Assembly: GCA_045222795.1 (NCBI GenBank)
Contig: JBGUZF010000155.1
Coordinates: forward strand, 1-54,506
DNA from: Colimorpha sp045222795
GTDB taxonomy: Bacteria > Bacteroidota > Bacteroidia > Bacteroidales > P3
Reading direction: 5' to 3'
Length of the DNA: 54,506 bases
Shown: positions 1 to 7,864 of the stretch, piece after piece
Layout: the number at the start of each line of letters is the position of its first letter
Numbering within the stretch: position 1 is the first letter of the stretch
Translations under genes and position numbers: made by a program
The notes under the pieces: generated by a model
Told to the model about the DNA's origin: nothing
Database searches by the model: none
The model's input: the letters and a program-made list of their open reading frames with translations, nothing else

Positions 1-4
1 GCAT

Positions 5-30
5 AAAAAAAGCAGGACTGACGTCCTGCT
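5..30 (-). terminator. Intrinsic terminator of the initiator tRNA
   Basis: A perfect 8-bp stem (11-18 with 23-30) and 4-nt loop is followed on the minus strand by a run of T (complement of the A-run at 5-12). It lies just downstream of the minus-strand tRNA and fits a Rho-independent terminator. Confidence 0.8.
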
Positions 31-45
31 CACTTTTGATTTAGG

Positions 46-117
<72 letters not shown>

Positions 118-146
118 CTCTGTTCTTTTCCTGCGAAAAGCGAGTG

Positions 147-177
147 CAAAAGTACGAACTTTTTTCGAATCCACCAA
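147..177 (-). promoter_or_regulatory. Bacteroidetes-type promoter of the initiator tRNA
   Basis: On the minus strand, -7 box TACTTTTG (154-147) and -33 TTG (177-175) are separated by 20 bp and lie about 30 bp before the tRNA 5' end. This matches the TAnnTTTG/TTG consensus of Bacteroidetes. Confidence 0.7.
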
Positions 178-198
178 ATGTTTCGCTAAATTATTTTG

Positions 199-2025
199 CT
201 ATAGTTTGATTATTCGTGTGTTGTATCGTCCTTCGGCGGTGAGTACAAGAACCGTATAGGCGCCAGCAGGCAGCCCCTCAAGCGAGATTTTGGCCTTGCC
301 GCCGACGGTGCGGTGCTCGATAACTACACGTCCGTAGGTGTCGACGACGGTAATGGAAGCCTCGGCATCATTCGAGAGGCTCAGGTTGATGCTCTCGCTG
401 GCCATCTTGGGCCACACGGCGACGACGTCCTCGGTGCTTGTCTCGATGCTTGCGGTGCCGGGCAGTCCCCATATGGCGTAGACGAACGTGCTCTTGCGGA
501 TGGGCATGGTGTCGCCGGGGTGGTAGAGGATGTCGTGGCCTTCCGAGTCGAGACACCAGCCGCGGAACACTTTGCCCGGGCGCGTGAAGGTGCATGCGGG
601 CAGCACAAGGCCGCGGATATTGCAGAAGGAGACGGTCTTGGTGTTGCCTTCACCGCCGTTGGGGTCGAGGTAGGCATAGCGGGTCTTGCCTTTTGCAAGG
701 TGGATATTGTAGACGGTCTCGAGATGAACGACGGTCTTGACGCCTTCTGAGGCCGGCAGGGTGTATTCGTAGAATACATAGGATGGGTCTGTGGGACACA
801 CAGTATCGTAGATATCCACGGTGTCGAAGTACTGCGGTATGGGTTTTACACCGAAGATGGCCGTCTGGCCGTTGTTGAAGGTATAGGTGGAGTTGCCACC
901 GGCGCCACCGCTGCCGGGGGCTATGTTGTTGATGGTGTAGTATCCGTCGCCGTGACCGGCCCAGCCCATGTTGAAGTGGTAGCGGCCGTTGGTGTCGGCG
1001 CCGTCAAGCACGAAGGCATGTCCGCCCGAGTTGTCGTGACCGGTGTAGAGGATGGGATGGCCGGCTACGAGGTCGGTGTCAATCATGCCGCGCCAGACGC
1101 TGTCGTTGAAAAAGTAGCGCTGCTCACCGTGCAGGGAACGGTCGTAGCGGAAAAATTCCTTGAGGGCTGTTTCTGAGCATGCCATCTCCGGGTTACCGTA
1201 GTCAATGGTGTATGCTCCGCTGCCCGAAGGGCTGTACATCATCTCTACCGCCACGCCGCAGTGGTACGACAGTATGCTTACGGCGTCGATCTCATTGTTG
1301 TGGCTGACCATCGACAACAAATCGGGCATGTATTGCCAGATGTAGGTGGTGTTGGCAAAGTCGGCAGTGAGGTTGCCGTAGGGGTAGGATGCATAGCCGT
1401 CCAAGGCGTCGGCGTAATAGGTGTGGCTGCCGGTGCCGCAGGAGGGATGGTTCCAGTATTTCATGACCTGTGCCATGGCTGTGGCCACACATCCCACCAC
1501 GGCGGTGGCATGCTCTACGGTGTCGTAGGGACAGTAGCGGTTATATGGTTCGCTCTGGTTCCACTTGGTGGAGAGCATGGTGGGTATAGCCGTGAGCATC
1601 TTGGGCGTGGCTGGCGGTGTCTCGGTGAGCAGGGCTTTCCATGCCGCCTCGGTGGACGACTCGATATTGAGTTCCACGGCTTCGGCTATCTGGGCGTTGT
1701 AGCCTTCGAGCCAATAGCGCAGCGTGGGGTGCAACTCCTCGGGCATCGGACTGTCGAACGAATAGGCAGGCACGGGTATGGCACGGTCGTCGGCCGACAC
1801 TATCACGAAGCCCTGCTCGCCGTTGGCGAAGACATGCAGCCACTGGATACCGGCGTAGGTCATCGGCGTCAGGTCGGCGGCGTCCACAGGCTTGACATCC
1901 AGCGGACGGTAGGTGTTCCAGAAATTGGCTGCCACGCTGCGTGCCGCATCGCGTTCGACGGGGGCGGCATTGAGGCCGAGGGTCAGCGCGGCGAGCGCAA
2001 GAATGGAAAGAACGGTCTTTTTCAT
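199..2025 (-). CDS. C10 family (streptopain-like) cysteine peptidase with T9SS sorting domain
   Basis: Secreted papain-fold protease, 608 residues. A signal peptide (about 1-20) is followed by a Spi-like propeptide region (about 20-130) and the C10 catalytic domain. Likely nucleophile Cys179 lies in VVGCVATAMAQVM and likely catalytic His336 in GGHAFVLDG, followed by the family's HFNMGWAGHGDGYY segment. Residues about 465-515 resemble an InlB-type B repeat (FRGWCLDSEGHD). The last 70 residues form a T9SS type A sorting domain (VVDTYGRVVIE, then LPAGAYTVLVLT), so export through the outer membrane and surface attachment or release are expected. The ATG at 2025 starts a clear signal peptide. Family assignment is firm; the substrate is unknown. 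It shares strand and direction with dsbD upstream, 15 bp away. Confidence 0.9.
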   Translation of the reverse strand: MKKTVLSILALAALTLGLNAAPVERDAARSVAANFWNTYRPLDVKPVDAADLTPMTYAGIQWLHVFANGEQGFVIVSADDRAIPVPAYSFDSPMPEELHPTLRYWLEGYNAQIAEAVELNIESSTEAAWKALLTETPPATPKMLTAIPTMLSTKWNQSEPYNRYCPYDTVEHATAVVGCVATAMAQVMKYWNHPSCGTGSHTYYADALDGYASYPYGNLTADFANTTYIWQYMPDLLSMVSHNNEIDAVSILSYHCGVAVEMMYSPSGSGAYTIDYGNPEMACSETALKEFFRYDRSLHGEQRYFFNDSVWRGMIDTDLVAGHPILYTGHDNSGGHAFVLDGADTNGRYHFNMGWAGHGDGYYTINNIAPGSGGAGGNSTYTFNNGQTAIFGVKPIPQYFDTVDIYDTVCPTDPSYVFYEYTLPASEGVKTVVHLETVYNIHLAKGKTRYAYLDPNGGEGNTKTVSFCNIRGLVLPACTFTRPGKVFRGWCLDSEGHDILYHPGDTMPIRKSTFVYAIWGLPGTASIETSTEDVVAVWPKMASESINLSLSNDAEASITVVDTYGRVVIEHRTVGGKAKISLEGLPAGAYTVLVLTAEGRYNTRIIKL

Positions 2026-2040
2026 CGTATGTATTCTCTG

Positions 2041-4164
2041 TTATTTTTTCTTGTAGTTGTCTATTCCTTCGTTGAGCCAGCCTACGAACTTCTGCACGTC
2101 GCGGTCATACTTGTAGTTCTCCTTGGTCAGCACGCGGCCGTCGGCATCGATGACCACGTAGTAGGGCTGGGCGTTCATATTATATTCAGTCTTCTGAAAG
2201 TTCAAATTCTTGCGTCCGAGGGTCTTCAAAGTGCGACCTTTCTCGTCGGTGACCCATTCGTCCTCGGGCAGCTCGATGGTGTTCTCGTCGGCGTAGAGCG
2301 ACACCATGACGTACTCCTCGTTGAGGATGCGCTTCACCTCGGGGTCACTCCACACGTAGTGCTCCATCTCGCGGCAGTTGGCGCAGGTCTTGCCCGTGAA
2401 GTCGATGAAGACGGGCTTGCCGTGCTCGCGGGCGTAGGCTTTGGCCTCGTCGAGGTCGAAGAAGGCCTCGAAGCCTAGCGGCACATGCAGCTTGTCGGCA
2501 TAGCGGCGGTCGGCGGGCAACTTGCCAAACGTGATTGTCTGATTGCTTGATTGCTTGATTGCTTGATTGTTCTCGGCAACTATCTTTTCGATGTTGAAGC
2601 TCTGGCTCTCCATCGGCGGCAGGAAGCCGCTGATGCCCTTGAGCGGAGCGCCCCACAGACCGGGAATCATGTAGACCACGAAGGCGAGGTCGGCGATGGC
2701 CAGGAAGAGGCGCAGGGTGCTGATCTGCTTCACCTCGTCGTCACCTTTGAAGCGCAGCTTGCCGAGCAGGTAGAAGCCCAGCAGGCCGAAGATGACTATC
2801 CAGAGTGCCAGGTAGGTGTCGCGCGGCAGCAGACCCCAGTTGCAGTAGAGGTCGGCCTGCTGGAGGAACTTGAGGCCGAAGGCCAGCTCGAGGAAGGCGA
2901 AGACCACCTTGACGGTGTTCAGCCAAGAGCCCGACTTCATGTTCTTGAGGAACTGGGGGAACATGGCCAGCAGGGTGAAGGGGGCGGCGAAGCCGATGCC
3001 GAAGCCCAGCATGGTGACCAGGGAGACCCAGCGGTCGGTCGAGCTGGTGGTGAGACCCACGAGGGCGGCGCCGAGGATGGGACCGGTGCAGCTGAAGGAG
3101 ACCAGCACAGTGGTGAGGGCTATGAAGAAGGGGGCCAGGAGGCCGCCTTTGTCGGCCTGCTCGTCGCTGCTGTTGATCCACTTCTCGGGCATCTTGATCT
3201 CGAAGAGACCGAAGAAACTGAGGGCGAAGACGAAGAAGATGATGAAGAAGATGAGGTTGGGAATCCAGTGGGTGCCGAGGGTGTAGAGTGCCTCGGGGCC
3301 TAGGAAGGCTGCCAAGATGGCACCCAGCACGGCGAAGAGGAACACTATGGAGAAGCCGAAGAACCATGCCTGACGGCGGCCCTTGGCCTTGTTCTCGGCG
3401 CCACGCATGAAGAAGTTCACAGTCATCGGTATCATCGGGAACACGCAGGGGGTGAACATCGTCAGCACTCCGCCCAGCAATGCAAGGAGGAATACGACAA
3501 TCAGCGACTGCCCTTCTTTCTTGACGGGGGCTTTTTCGGCCTCCACGGCCGCCAATGCTGCCGTATCGGCTGTTTCTACGCCTTCCTGCACTTGGTCGGC
3601 CTCGGTGGGATTGGCATCCATTCCTTCCAACCATCCCTCTGGTAAATCGTCGAGTTCTTCTGCATTTTTTGCAGCCTCAGATACATTGTCGGTTTTTGCA
3701 CCCGGCACTTTGAAGCTGAAATCGTGGTCCTCGGGGGCTATGCAGCTGCCGTCGTTGCAGAGCTGGTAAGCTACGGTACCCTTGACGGTGAAGTCCTTTT
3801 CGGAGAGGCGTTTCACCTTTTGGCGGAAGACCACGGTGCCGCTGAACGACTTGACGATGCAGCTGAATATCTCGTCCATCTCCTCGTGGGGCTTGGGCTC
3901 GGCGACCTTGCCGATGCGCTGGTAGTCCTTGCTGTCGGCAAAGGAGAACTCGATGGCCAGCGGGCCGTCGGGCGAGGTGTACTGCGAATAGAGGTGCCAG
4001 CCGTCGTCGAGTTTGGCGGTGAATACCAGCTCGGCCTCGGTGGCCGAGGTCTCCTTGACGCTGTAGCTCCACTTGACGGGGTCGAGCTGCTGGGCGTTTA
4101 AGGTGAAAGGTGAAAGGTGAAAGGTAAATAACACCAAAAATATGGCTAATGCTTTCGTCTTCAT
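2041..4164 (-). CDS. dsbD: DsbD-like thiol:disulfide interchange protein
   Basis: Inner-membrane reductase that carries electrons from cytoplasmic thioredoxin to periplasmic thiols. All three DsbD modules are present: an N-terminal alpha domain with Cys136/Cys141, a polytopic CcdA-like membrane domain with Cys240 and Cys359 (residues about 220-510), and a C-terminal thioredoxin-like domain with the CANC motif (Cys594/Cys597). At 707 residues it is somewhat longer than typical DsbD. Two segments are encoded by short tandem arrays: the signal-peptide core FTFHLSPFTL (array 4100-4127) and a linker NNQAIKQSSNQTIT at about 531-545, between the membrane and thioredoxin domains (array 2533-2572). 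Start at 4164 gives a normal signal peptide. Function is confident; array-derived segments are directly visible. Confidence 0.93.
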   Translation of the reverse strand: MKTKALAIFLVLFTFHLSPFTLNAQQLDPVKWSYSVKETSATEAELVFTAKLDDGWHLYSQYTSPDGPLAIEFSFADSKDYQRIGKVAEPKPHEEMDEIFSCIVKSFSGTVVFRQKVKRLSEKDFTVKGTVAYQLCNDGSCIAPEDHDFSFKVPGAKTDNVSEAAKNAEELDDLPEGWLEGMDANPTEADQVQEGVETADTAALAAVEAEKAPVKKEGQSLIVVFLLALLGGVLTMFTPCVFPMIPMTVNFFMRGAENKAKGRRQAWFFGFSIVFLFAVLGAILAAFLGPEALYTLGTHWIPNLIFFIIFFVFALSFFGLFEIKMPEKWINSSDEQADKGGLLAPFFIALTTVLVSFSCTGPILGAALVGLTTSSTDRWVSLVTMLGFGIGFAAPFTLLAMFPQFLKNMKSGSWLNTVKVVFAFLELAFGLKFLQQADLYCNWGLLPRDTYLALWIVIFGLLGFYLLGKLRFKGDDEVKQISTLRLFLAIADLAFVVYMIPGLWGAPLKGISGFLPPMESQSFNIEKIVAENNQAIKQSSNQTITFGKLPADRRYADKLHVPLGFEAFFDLDEAKAYAREHGKPVFIDFTGKTCANCREMEHYVWSDPEVKRILNEEYVMVSLYADENTIELPEDEWVTDEKGRTLKTLGRKNLNFQKTEYNMNAQPYYVVIDADGRVLTKENYKYDRDVQKFVGWLNEGIDNYKKK
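2533..2572. repeat. 8-bp tandem array inside dsbD
   Basis: Five 8-bp units: GATTGTCT, GATTGCTT three times, GATTGTTC; the last four give 32 nt. Read on the minus strand it encodes the linker NNQAIKQSSNQT. The same unit family occurs at 13636-13667 upstream of the aldolase gene. Confidence 0.9.
4100..4127. repeat. 4 x 7-bp array (AAGGTGA) in the dsbD signal peptide
   Basis: Three AAGGTGA units and a fourth AAGGTAA, 28 nt. It encodes the hydrophobic core FTFHLSPFTL of the DsbD signal peptide. A degenerate inverted partner lies at 4206-4233. Confidence 0.9.
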
Positions 4165-4205
4165 ATCTTGTTTTCTGTTGTTCGTTTGTGCTATTGTTTT
4201 TTTAG

Positions 4206-4233
4206 TTTTTCACTTTTCACTTCTCACTTATTT
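4206..4233. repeat. Degenerate 4 x 7-bp array at the 3' end of the propeller gene
   Basis: Units TTTTTCA, CTTTTCA, CTTCTCA and CTTATTT. It is the inverted counterpart of the array at 4100-4127 and covers the stop codon (4228-4230) of the propeller gene. Confidence 0.65.
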
Positions 4234-5537
4234 AAGGTTGAATTTAATCTTCTTCTCGCCGCGGACGGTCTTCACACCCACGGTGTACATGCCCTTGGCC
4301 ATGCGACCAATGTTGATGCGCTGGCCGTTCTTGTAGCTGGGCACGGTTTTCACAACCTTGCCGTCGGAGTTGGTGAAGGTGACGGTGGCTGAGGGGCTCT
4401 CGATGCTGATGGTGATGTAGCCGTCGGCGAGGTGCGGGTTGATGCGTACCTTCTCGTCACTGGAACCTTCCGAATGTTGTGAGCTGCCGCCCGAAGAGGC
4501 TGGCTTGTTGCTGGAGGCGACTGCGGGCCTGGCGGCCGCTGCTTTTTCAGGCATCACGAAGCCACTGAGCTTGGCCAGACCCTTGTTGTCGTTGCCGAAC
4601 CAGTGGTTGCCGTTATTGTCGTTGGCCACCTTGTAGATGTTGCCAGCGGGCAGGGGACAGTTCTTGGAGGTGAAGACAGCCCAACGGTCGACGCCGTCGA
4701 ATACCGCCGCGCCACCGCTTGTGGCTATCCACATCAGACCGTCGTTGTCGATGGCTATGTCGTTGACTTGGTTTGCGGGCAGGGGAGAGTTGGAGGTGTT
4801 CCAGGTGCGCCACTCTTCGCCGTCGAAGGAGCAGAGTCCGTTGAGGGTGCCGAACCATTTGACGTTGTCCTTGTCGATGGCTATGGCAGGCACGATATTG
4901 TCGGGCAGACCGCTGTTCTGTACGGTGTAGTTCACCCAGCGGCGGTCGTTGTATACGCCCACGCCCTCGTTGGTGGTTATCCATTTGCGGTTGGCACGGT
5001 CGACGGCGAGGTCGAGGATGAAGTCACTGGGCAGTCCGCTGTCATCGGGGGTGAATTTCTCCCATGTGTAGCCATCGTAGCGCACGATGCCGCCAAGGGT
5101 GACGCCTATCCAATAGACGCCGTCGTTGTCCTGCACTATCTCTTTGATGAATTTCATCTTCAGGCGGCGTGTCTCGTCGGCATGCTCCGTCCAGTGGGTG
5201 CCGTCGAACTCGATGACGCCGTAGTCGTCGGTGCCTATCCATACCACGCCGCGCTCGTCGACCTTAAGACAGTTGACAGACTGGTCTTTGAGCTTATCAT
5301 TGAACATCGAGTAGTCGAGCCACTGTCCGTTGCTGAGGCGGCTGAGGCCCTGGTAGGTGCCCACCCACACGCCTTTGTTGTCGGCAGCTATGGCCGATAC
5401 GTTGTTGCCTCCGATATCGGAAGTCCGTGTGTCGTAGATTATCCATGCGCCATTCTGCGCTTGTAAGGTGAAAGGTGAAAGGTGAAAGGTATTGCTAACG
5501 CAATCACGGCTTTCGTCAAGAAAGGTATTATTTTCAT
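4228..5537 (-). CDS. Secreted propeller protein with T9SS domain, apparently out of frame at its signal peptide
   Basis: The body (from about 5460 down to 4228) shows repeated two-component-regulator-propeller motifs (VWIGTDDYGVIEF, KWFGTLNGLCSF, MWIATSGGAAVF), then a low-complexity Ser/Ala linker and a T9SS sorting domain (ITISIESPSATVTF ... GMYTVGVKTV). The body frame has no ATG at its 5' end; its first usable codon is GTG at 5370, inside a propeller repeat. A good start exists at 5537: ATG overlaps the stop of the upstream S23 gene (ATGA) and gives MKIIPFLTKAVIALA plus a hydrophobic core. That frame enters the 7-bp array at 5465-5492, leaves it in the wrong frame and stops 8 codons later. 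Adding one 7-bp unit would join the two frames as FTFHLSPFTLQAQNGAW, parallel to DsbD's FTFHLSPFTLNAQQ. It is therefore a phase-OFF gene, a recent frameshift, or an assembly error. Ligand unknown. Confidence 0.7.
5465..5492. repeat. 4 x 7-bp array (AAGGTGA), left arm of the first S23 element
   Basis: Three AAGGTGA units and a final AAGGTAT, 28 nt, in the signal-peptide region of the propeller gene. It is inverted relative to the array at 5936-5963. Confidence 0.9.
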
Positions 5538-5887
5538 ACTTGGTTCTTTTTCGTTTTCAATGTTGTCACAAGCATAGCAACAAGTTCCCCTAAATCTTTG
5601 CTAGCAGAAACAAACTCCTCTTCTGATATATAACCAGTCATTTTCATGAGCTCAAACCAATAAGCTGTTTCGTCAGCTTCTTTTAATGCTATTGACAATT
5701 TACTGATAAAGTCAGCATCACTTTGTGCATTTCTGCTTTCGGTGATATTAGCACCAATGCTTGTGCTGCTCCGCAACATTTGTTTGCTTAATACATACTC
5801 ACGTTTGTCTTCAACAATACTCCGATACATGTTTACGCATCGTACCGCAAACAATAAACTCTTTTCTTGTAGAATACTCTTACTCAT
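5534..5887 (-). CDS. Four-helix-bundle protein (S23/IVP family)
   Basis: 117 residues, entirely helical in appearance, with the conserved core RSSTSIGANITESRNAQ and the following segment FISKLSIALKEADETAYW. This is the S23 family found inside 23S rRNA intervening sequences and related to the Avd protein of diversity-generating retroelements. Biochemical function is poorly known; the family forms pentameric helical barrels and binds nucleic acid in some members. The gene lies between inverted 7-bp arrays, and its stop overlaps the ATG of the propeller gene (ATGA at 5534-5537), suggesting translational coupling. It differs clearly from the second S23 protein in this window (20837-21199). Family call is confident; role is open. 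Confidence 0.88.
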   Translation of the reverse strand: MSKSILQEKSLLFAVRCVNMYRSIVEDKREYVLSKQMLRSSTSIGANITESRNAQSDADFISKLSIALKEADETAYWFELMKMTGYISEEEFVSASKDLGELVAMLVTTLKTKKNQV

Positions 5888-5935
5888 ATATGATTATGCT
5901 TGAAGTTATATTTTGCTCTCATTTTATTGATTTAT

Positions 5936-5966
5936 CTTTCACCTTTCACCTTTCACCTTTCACCTT
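5936..5966. repeat. 4 x 7-bp array (CTTTCAC), right arm of the first S23 element
   Basis: Four perfect CTTTCAC units (5936-5963) plus CTT. It ends one base before the stop codon (5968-5970) of the neighbouring minus-strand gene and is inverted relative to 5465-5492. Confidence 0.92.
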
Positions 5967-5967
5967 G

Positions 5968-7248
5968 TTAAGTTTTGTGTTTTTCTTTCTTTGCTGCGGG
6001 GAACAATATGTTGTTGAGGATTAACCTGTATCCGGGGGAGTTGGGGTATAGCGAGAGGTCGGTTGGCGGGTCGCCTACAAAGTGGCGGTAGTCTTCGGGG
6101 TCGTGTCCGCCGAGGAATGTCCACGTGCCTTTGCCATATTCACCATGGAGGTAGCGCACCTCGCCGAGTTCTTTGTTCTCGGCCAGTATGACGCAGCTGC
6201 TCTTCACATGCTCGCGGCGGAAGGCCGTGGTCTGTCCCATGAAGGCGTGCACCACGCGAGTGTGGTTTTGCGTGAGCATGGTGGGTATCCAGTCCCATTT
6301 GGCCGAGAAGTCGAACAGCACGAAGAAGTCGGTCTTCTCGTTGACGGCGCGCTGATGGGCACGTTCGTCGATGTCGATGGACGATATCTCGTACTCCGAC
6401 GGGTTTGTGCTTATGCGGAAGTCTTTAAAGGCAAAGCATTTGCTGTAGTCCAGCATTTGCTGGGCGTTGGGTTGCATGGGGTCGCCGTCGAACATCTCGG
6501 CGCAGATGTCGACACCCTCGGCGGCGAGGGCCACGTCATAGCTGTCGGGTGCCGAGCACATGGCGAAGAGAAAGCCGCCGCCCATGACGAACTCGCGTAT
6601 CTTGTGCGCCACGGCGAGCTTCAGCTGGCTCACCTTGCTGTATCCCAGCTTGGCAGCCATGGCTTCTTGCTGGCGCACGTCTTCGATATACCACTGCTGG
6701 CTCCGGTAGTTTGCCCAGAACTTGCCATACTGGCCCGTGAAGTCCTCATGGTGCAGGTGCAGCCAGTCGTATTTGGGCAGCACACCTGCTGTCACCTCCT
6801 CGTCGTAGACCACGTCGTAGGGTATCTCGGCGTATGTGAGCACAAGGGTCACTGCGTCGTCCCACGGCAGTTTGTTCTTGGGCGAGTAGACGGCTATCTG
6901 GGGGGCTTTCTGCAGCCTTACGGCATCCATGTTGACACCGGGGTCGGCTATATGGCTGAGGATGGCGCTGCTCTGTCCGTCGGCTATTACTTCACAGGTT
7001 ACGCCCCTTAGGCGGCACTCACGCTCGATGCCTTCTGCGTATTTGGTCATGAAAGAGCCGCCGCGGTAGTTGAGAAGCCATGTCACCTCTGCCTCGCGCT
7101 GCAGTGACCAGTAGGCCACGCCATAGGCCTTGAGGTGATTCTTCTGCGCCTCGTCCATCGGTATCACGATGTAACTCGCGTGCGCGTGCGCGATAAAAAA
7201 AAGTAAAAGAAAAAGAGTGGATAGTGGGTAGTGGATAGTGGGTAGCAT
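5968..7248 (-). CDS. Exported protein of unknown function (Bacteroidetes family often named asparagine synthetase B)
   Basis: About 426 residues from the ATG at 7248. That start is preferred over the upstream ATG at 7308 because it gives a signal peptide directly: MLPTIHYPLST, then a Leu/Phe-rich core and AHAHA. The first part is encoded by a 4 x 7-bp array (7217-7244). The mature protein begins SYIVIPMDEAQKNHLKAYG, a segment I recall from Bacteroidetes proteins labelled asparagine synthetase B. It lacks the N-terminal Cys of class II glutamine amidotransferases, and I see no ATP-pyrophosphatase motif, so that name is not supported. The segment GGGFLFAMCSAPDSYD resembles the glutamine-amidotransferase-like fold seen in DUF4159 proteins. 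Function unknown. Confidence 0.75.
   Translation of the reverse strand: MLPTIHYPLSTLFLLLFFIAHAHASYIVIPMDEAQKNHLKAYGVAYWSLQREAEVTWLLNYRGGSFMTKYAEGIERECRLRGVTCEVIADGQSSAILSHIADPGVNMDAVRLQKAPQIAVYSPKNKLPWDDAVTLVLTYAEIPYDVVYDEEVTAGVLPKYDWLHLHHEDFTGQYGKFWANYRSQQWYIEDVRQQEAMAAKLGYSKVSQLKLAVAHKIREFVMGGGFLFAMCSAPDSYDVALAAEGVDICAEMFDGDPMQPNAQQMLDYSKCFAFKDFRISTNPSEYEISSIDIDERAHQRAVNEKTDFFVLFDFSAKWDWIPTMLTQNHTRVVHAFMGQTTAFRREHVKSSCVILAENKELGEVRYLHGEYGKGTWTFLGGHDPEDYRHFVGDPPTDLSLYPNSPGYRLILNNILFPAAKKEKHKT
7217..7244. repeat. 4 x 7-bp array (GTGGRTA) in a signal peptide
   Basis: Units GTGGATA, GTGGGTA, GTGGATA, GTGGGTA. It encodes LPTIHYPLST of the exported protein at 5968-7248. The inner edge reads TAGCATACG, as at other arrays of this class. 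Confidence 0.93.
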
Positions 7249-7325
7249 ACGATGCTTTATGCTACCAACAGTCCTCTGACCTTTATTCGCTTTTTTTCTT
7301 TCAATCATAATAATTCCAACAATAT

Positions 7326-7356
7326 ACTATCCACTACCCACTAACAACTACCCACT
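7326..7356. repeat. 4 x 7-bp array (ACTACCC), inverted to 7217-7244
   Basis: Units ACTATCC, ACTACCC, ACTAACA, ACTACCC plus ACT. It lies between the exported-protein gene and tRNA-Leu and is in inverted orientation to the array at 7217-7244. Confidence 0.85.
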
Positions 7357-7365
7357 CAAAAAAAG

Positions 7366-7447
7366 TGCGGATAGGGGGGCTCGAACCCCCACTCCTCTCG
7401 GAACAAGATCCTAAGTCTTGCGCGGCTACCAATTACGCCATATCCGC
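7366..7447 (-). tRNA. tRNA-Leu (UAG)
   Basis: The minus strand gives a class II tRNA: acceptor GCGGATA/TATCCGC, anticodon loop CTTAGGA with anticodon TAG reading CUN leucine codons, a long variable arm, and a T-arm of five G:C pairs around TTCGAGC. CCA is not encoded. Confidence 0.95.
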
Positions 7448-7464
7448 ATCTCGTATCAGCTACA

Positions 7465-7797
7465 TCAGAGATCCAACTCTCCAGCAGCAGCAGCAAAAAC
7501 TATAAGACCGACAATTACTAAGATAATTGTAACCAATGCTATGCTGCTCAGCACAATGCCGATTATCGATGTCACTTTGCCAGCACGCAGCATACCGTCT
7601 CCGGTATACATCCCTGGGTTCGCATTCATCTCGGCCAGTCCTTTGTTGCTGAAGATTAAACCAATGATGCCAAGTACCAAGGTTATGCCCAAACCGCTTA
7701 CGACAAGCGAGGAGATGCCTAACACCATCGACGCTACTGCATAGGGGGCTGTTTGCTTGGGCCCTGCTTGCGGTGTATATTGCTGATTATCTTCCAT
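7465..7797 (-). CDS. Small membrane protein, DUF4190-like
   Basis: 110 residues: a short polar Gln/Pro-rich N-terminus, then two hydrophobic pairs (VASMVLGISSLVVSGLGITLVLGI is the first region; IIGIVLSSIALVTIILVIVG is the second) separated by GDGMLRAGKV. This is the layout of DUF4190/CCC-motif membrane proteins. No catalytic residues are apparent. It sits alone between tRNA-Leu and msrA on the minus strand. Function unknown. Confidence 0.75.
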   Translation of the reverse strand: MEDNQQYTPQAGPKQTAPYAVASMVLGISSLVVSGLGITLVLGIIGLIFSNKGLAEMNANPGMYTGDGMLRAGKVTSIIGIVLSSIALVTIILVIVGLIVFAAAAGELDL

Positions 7798-7864
7798 AAG
7801 AAGTATTATTTGTTGTTAAATCGTAGCGGCAAAAATACGAATATTATTTCAATTGGCGATGGTT

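Larger units (their letters stand above)
5465..5966. mobile_element. Candidate element: inverted 7-bp arrays enclosing an S23 gene (copy 1)
   Basis: About 500 bp bounded by (AAGGTGA)x4 on the left and the inverted (CTTTCAC)x4 on the right, with one four-helix-bundle gene inside. A second region with the same architecture but a different unit and a different S23 subfamily lies at 20796-21245. The boundaries are those of the arrays; no target-site duplication was identified. Mobility is inferred. Confidence 0.45.

Noticed and set aside
1261..2478. Plus-strand ORF across the C10 peptidase and dsbD genes
   Set aside because: It spans two well-supported minus-strand genes and has no domain content.
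2533..2572. Frameshift or assembly error in dsbD at the 8-bp repeats
   Set aside because: The frame stays open across the array and all DsbD cysteine pairs lie in one frame, so it is an in-frame linker.
5465..5966. Diversity-generating retroelement, because S23 is related to Avd
   Set aside because: No reverse transcriptase, template repeat or variable repeat is present anywhere in the window.
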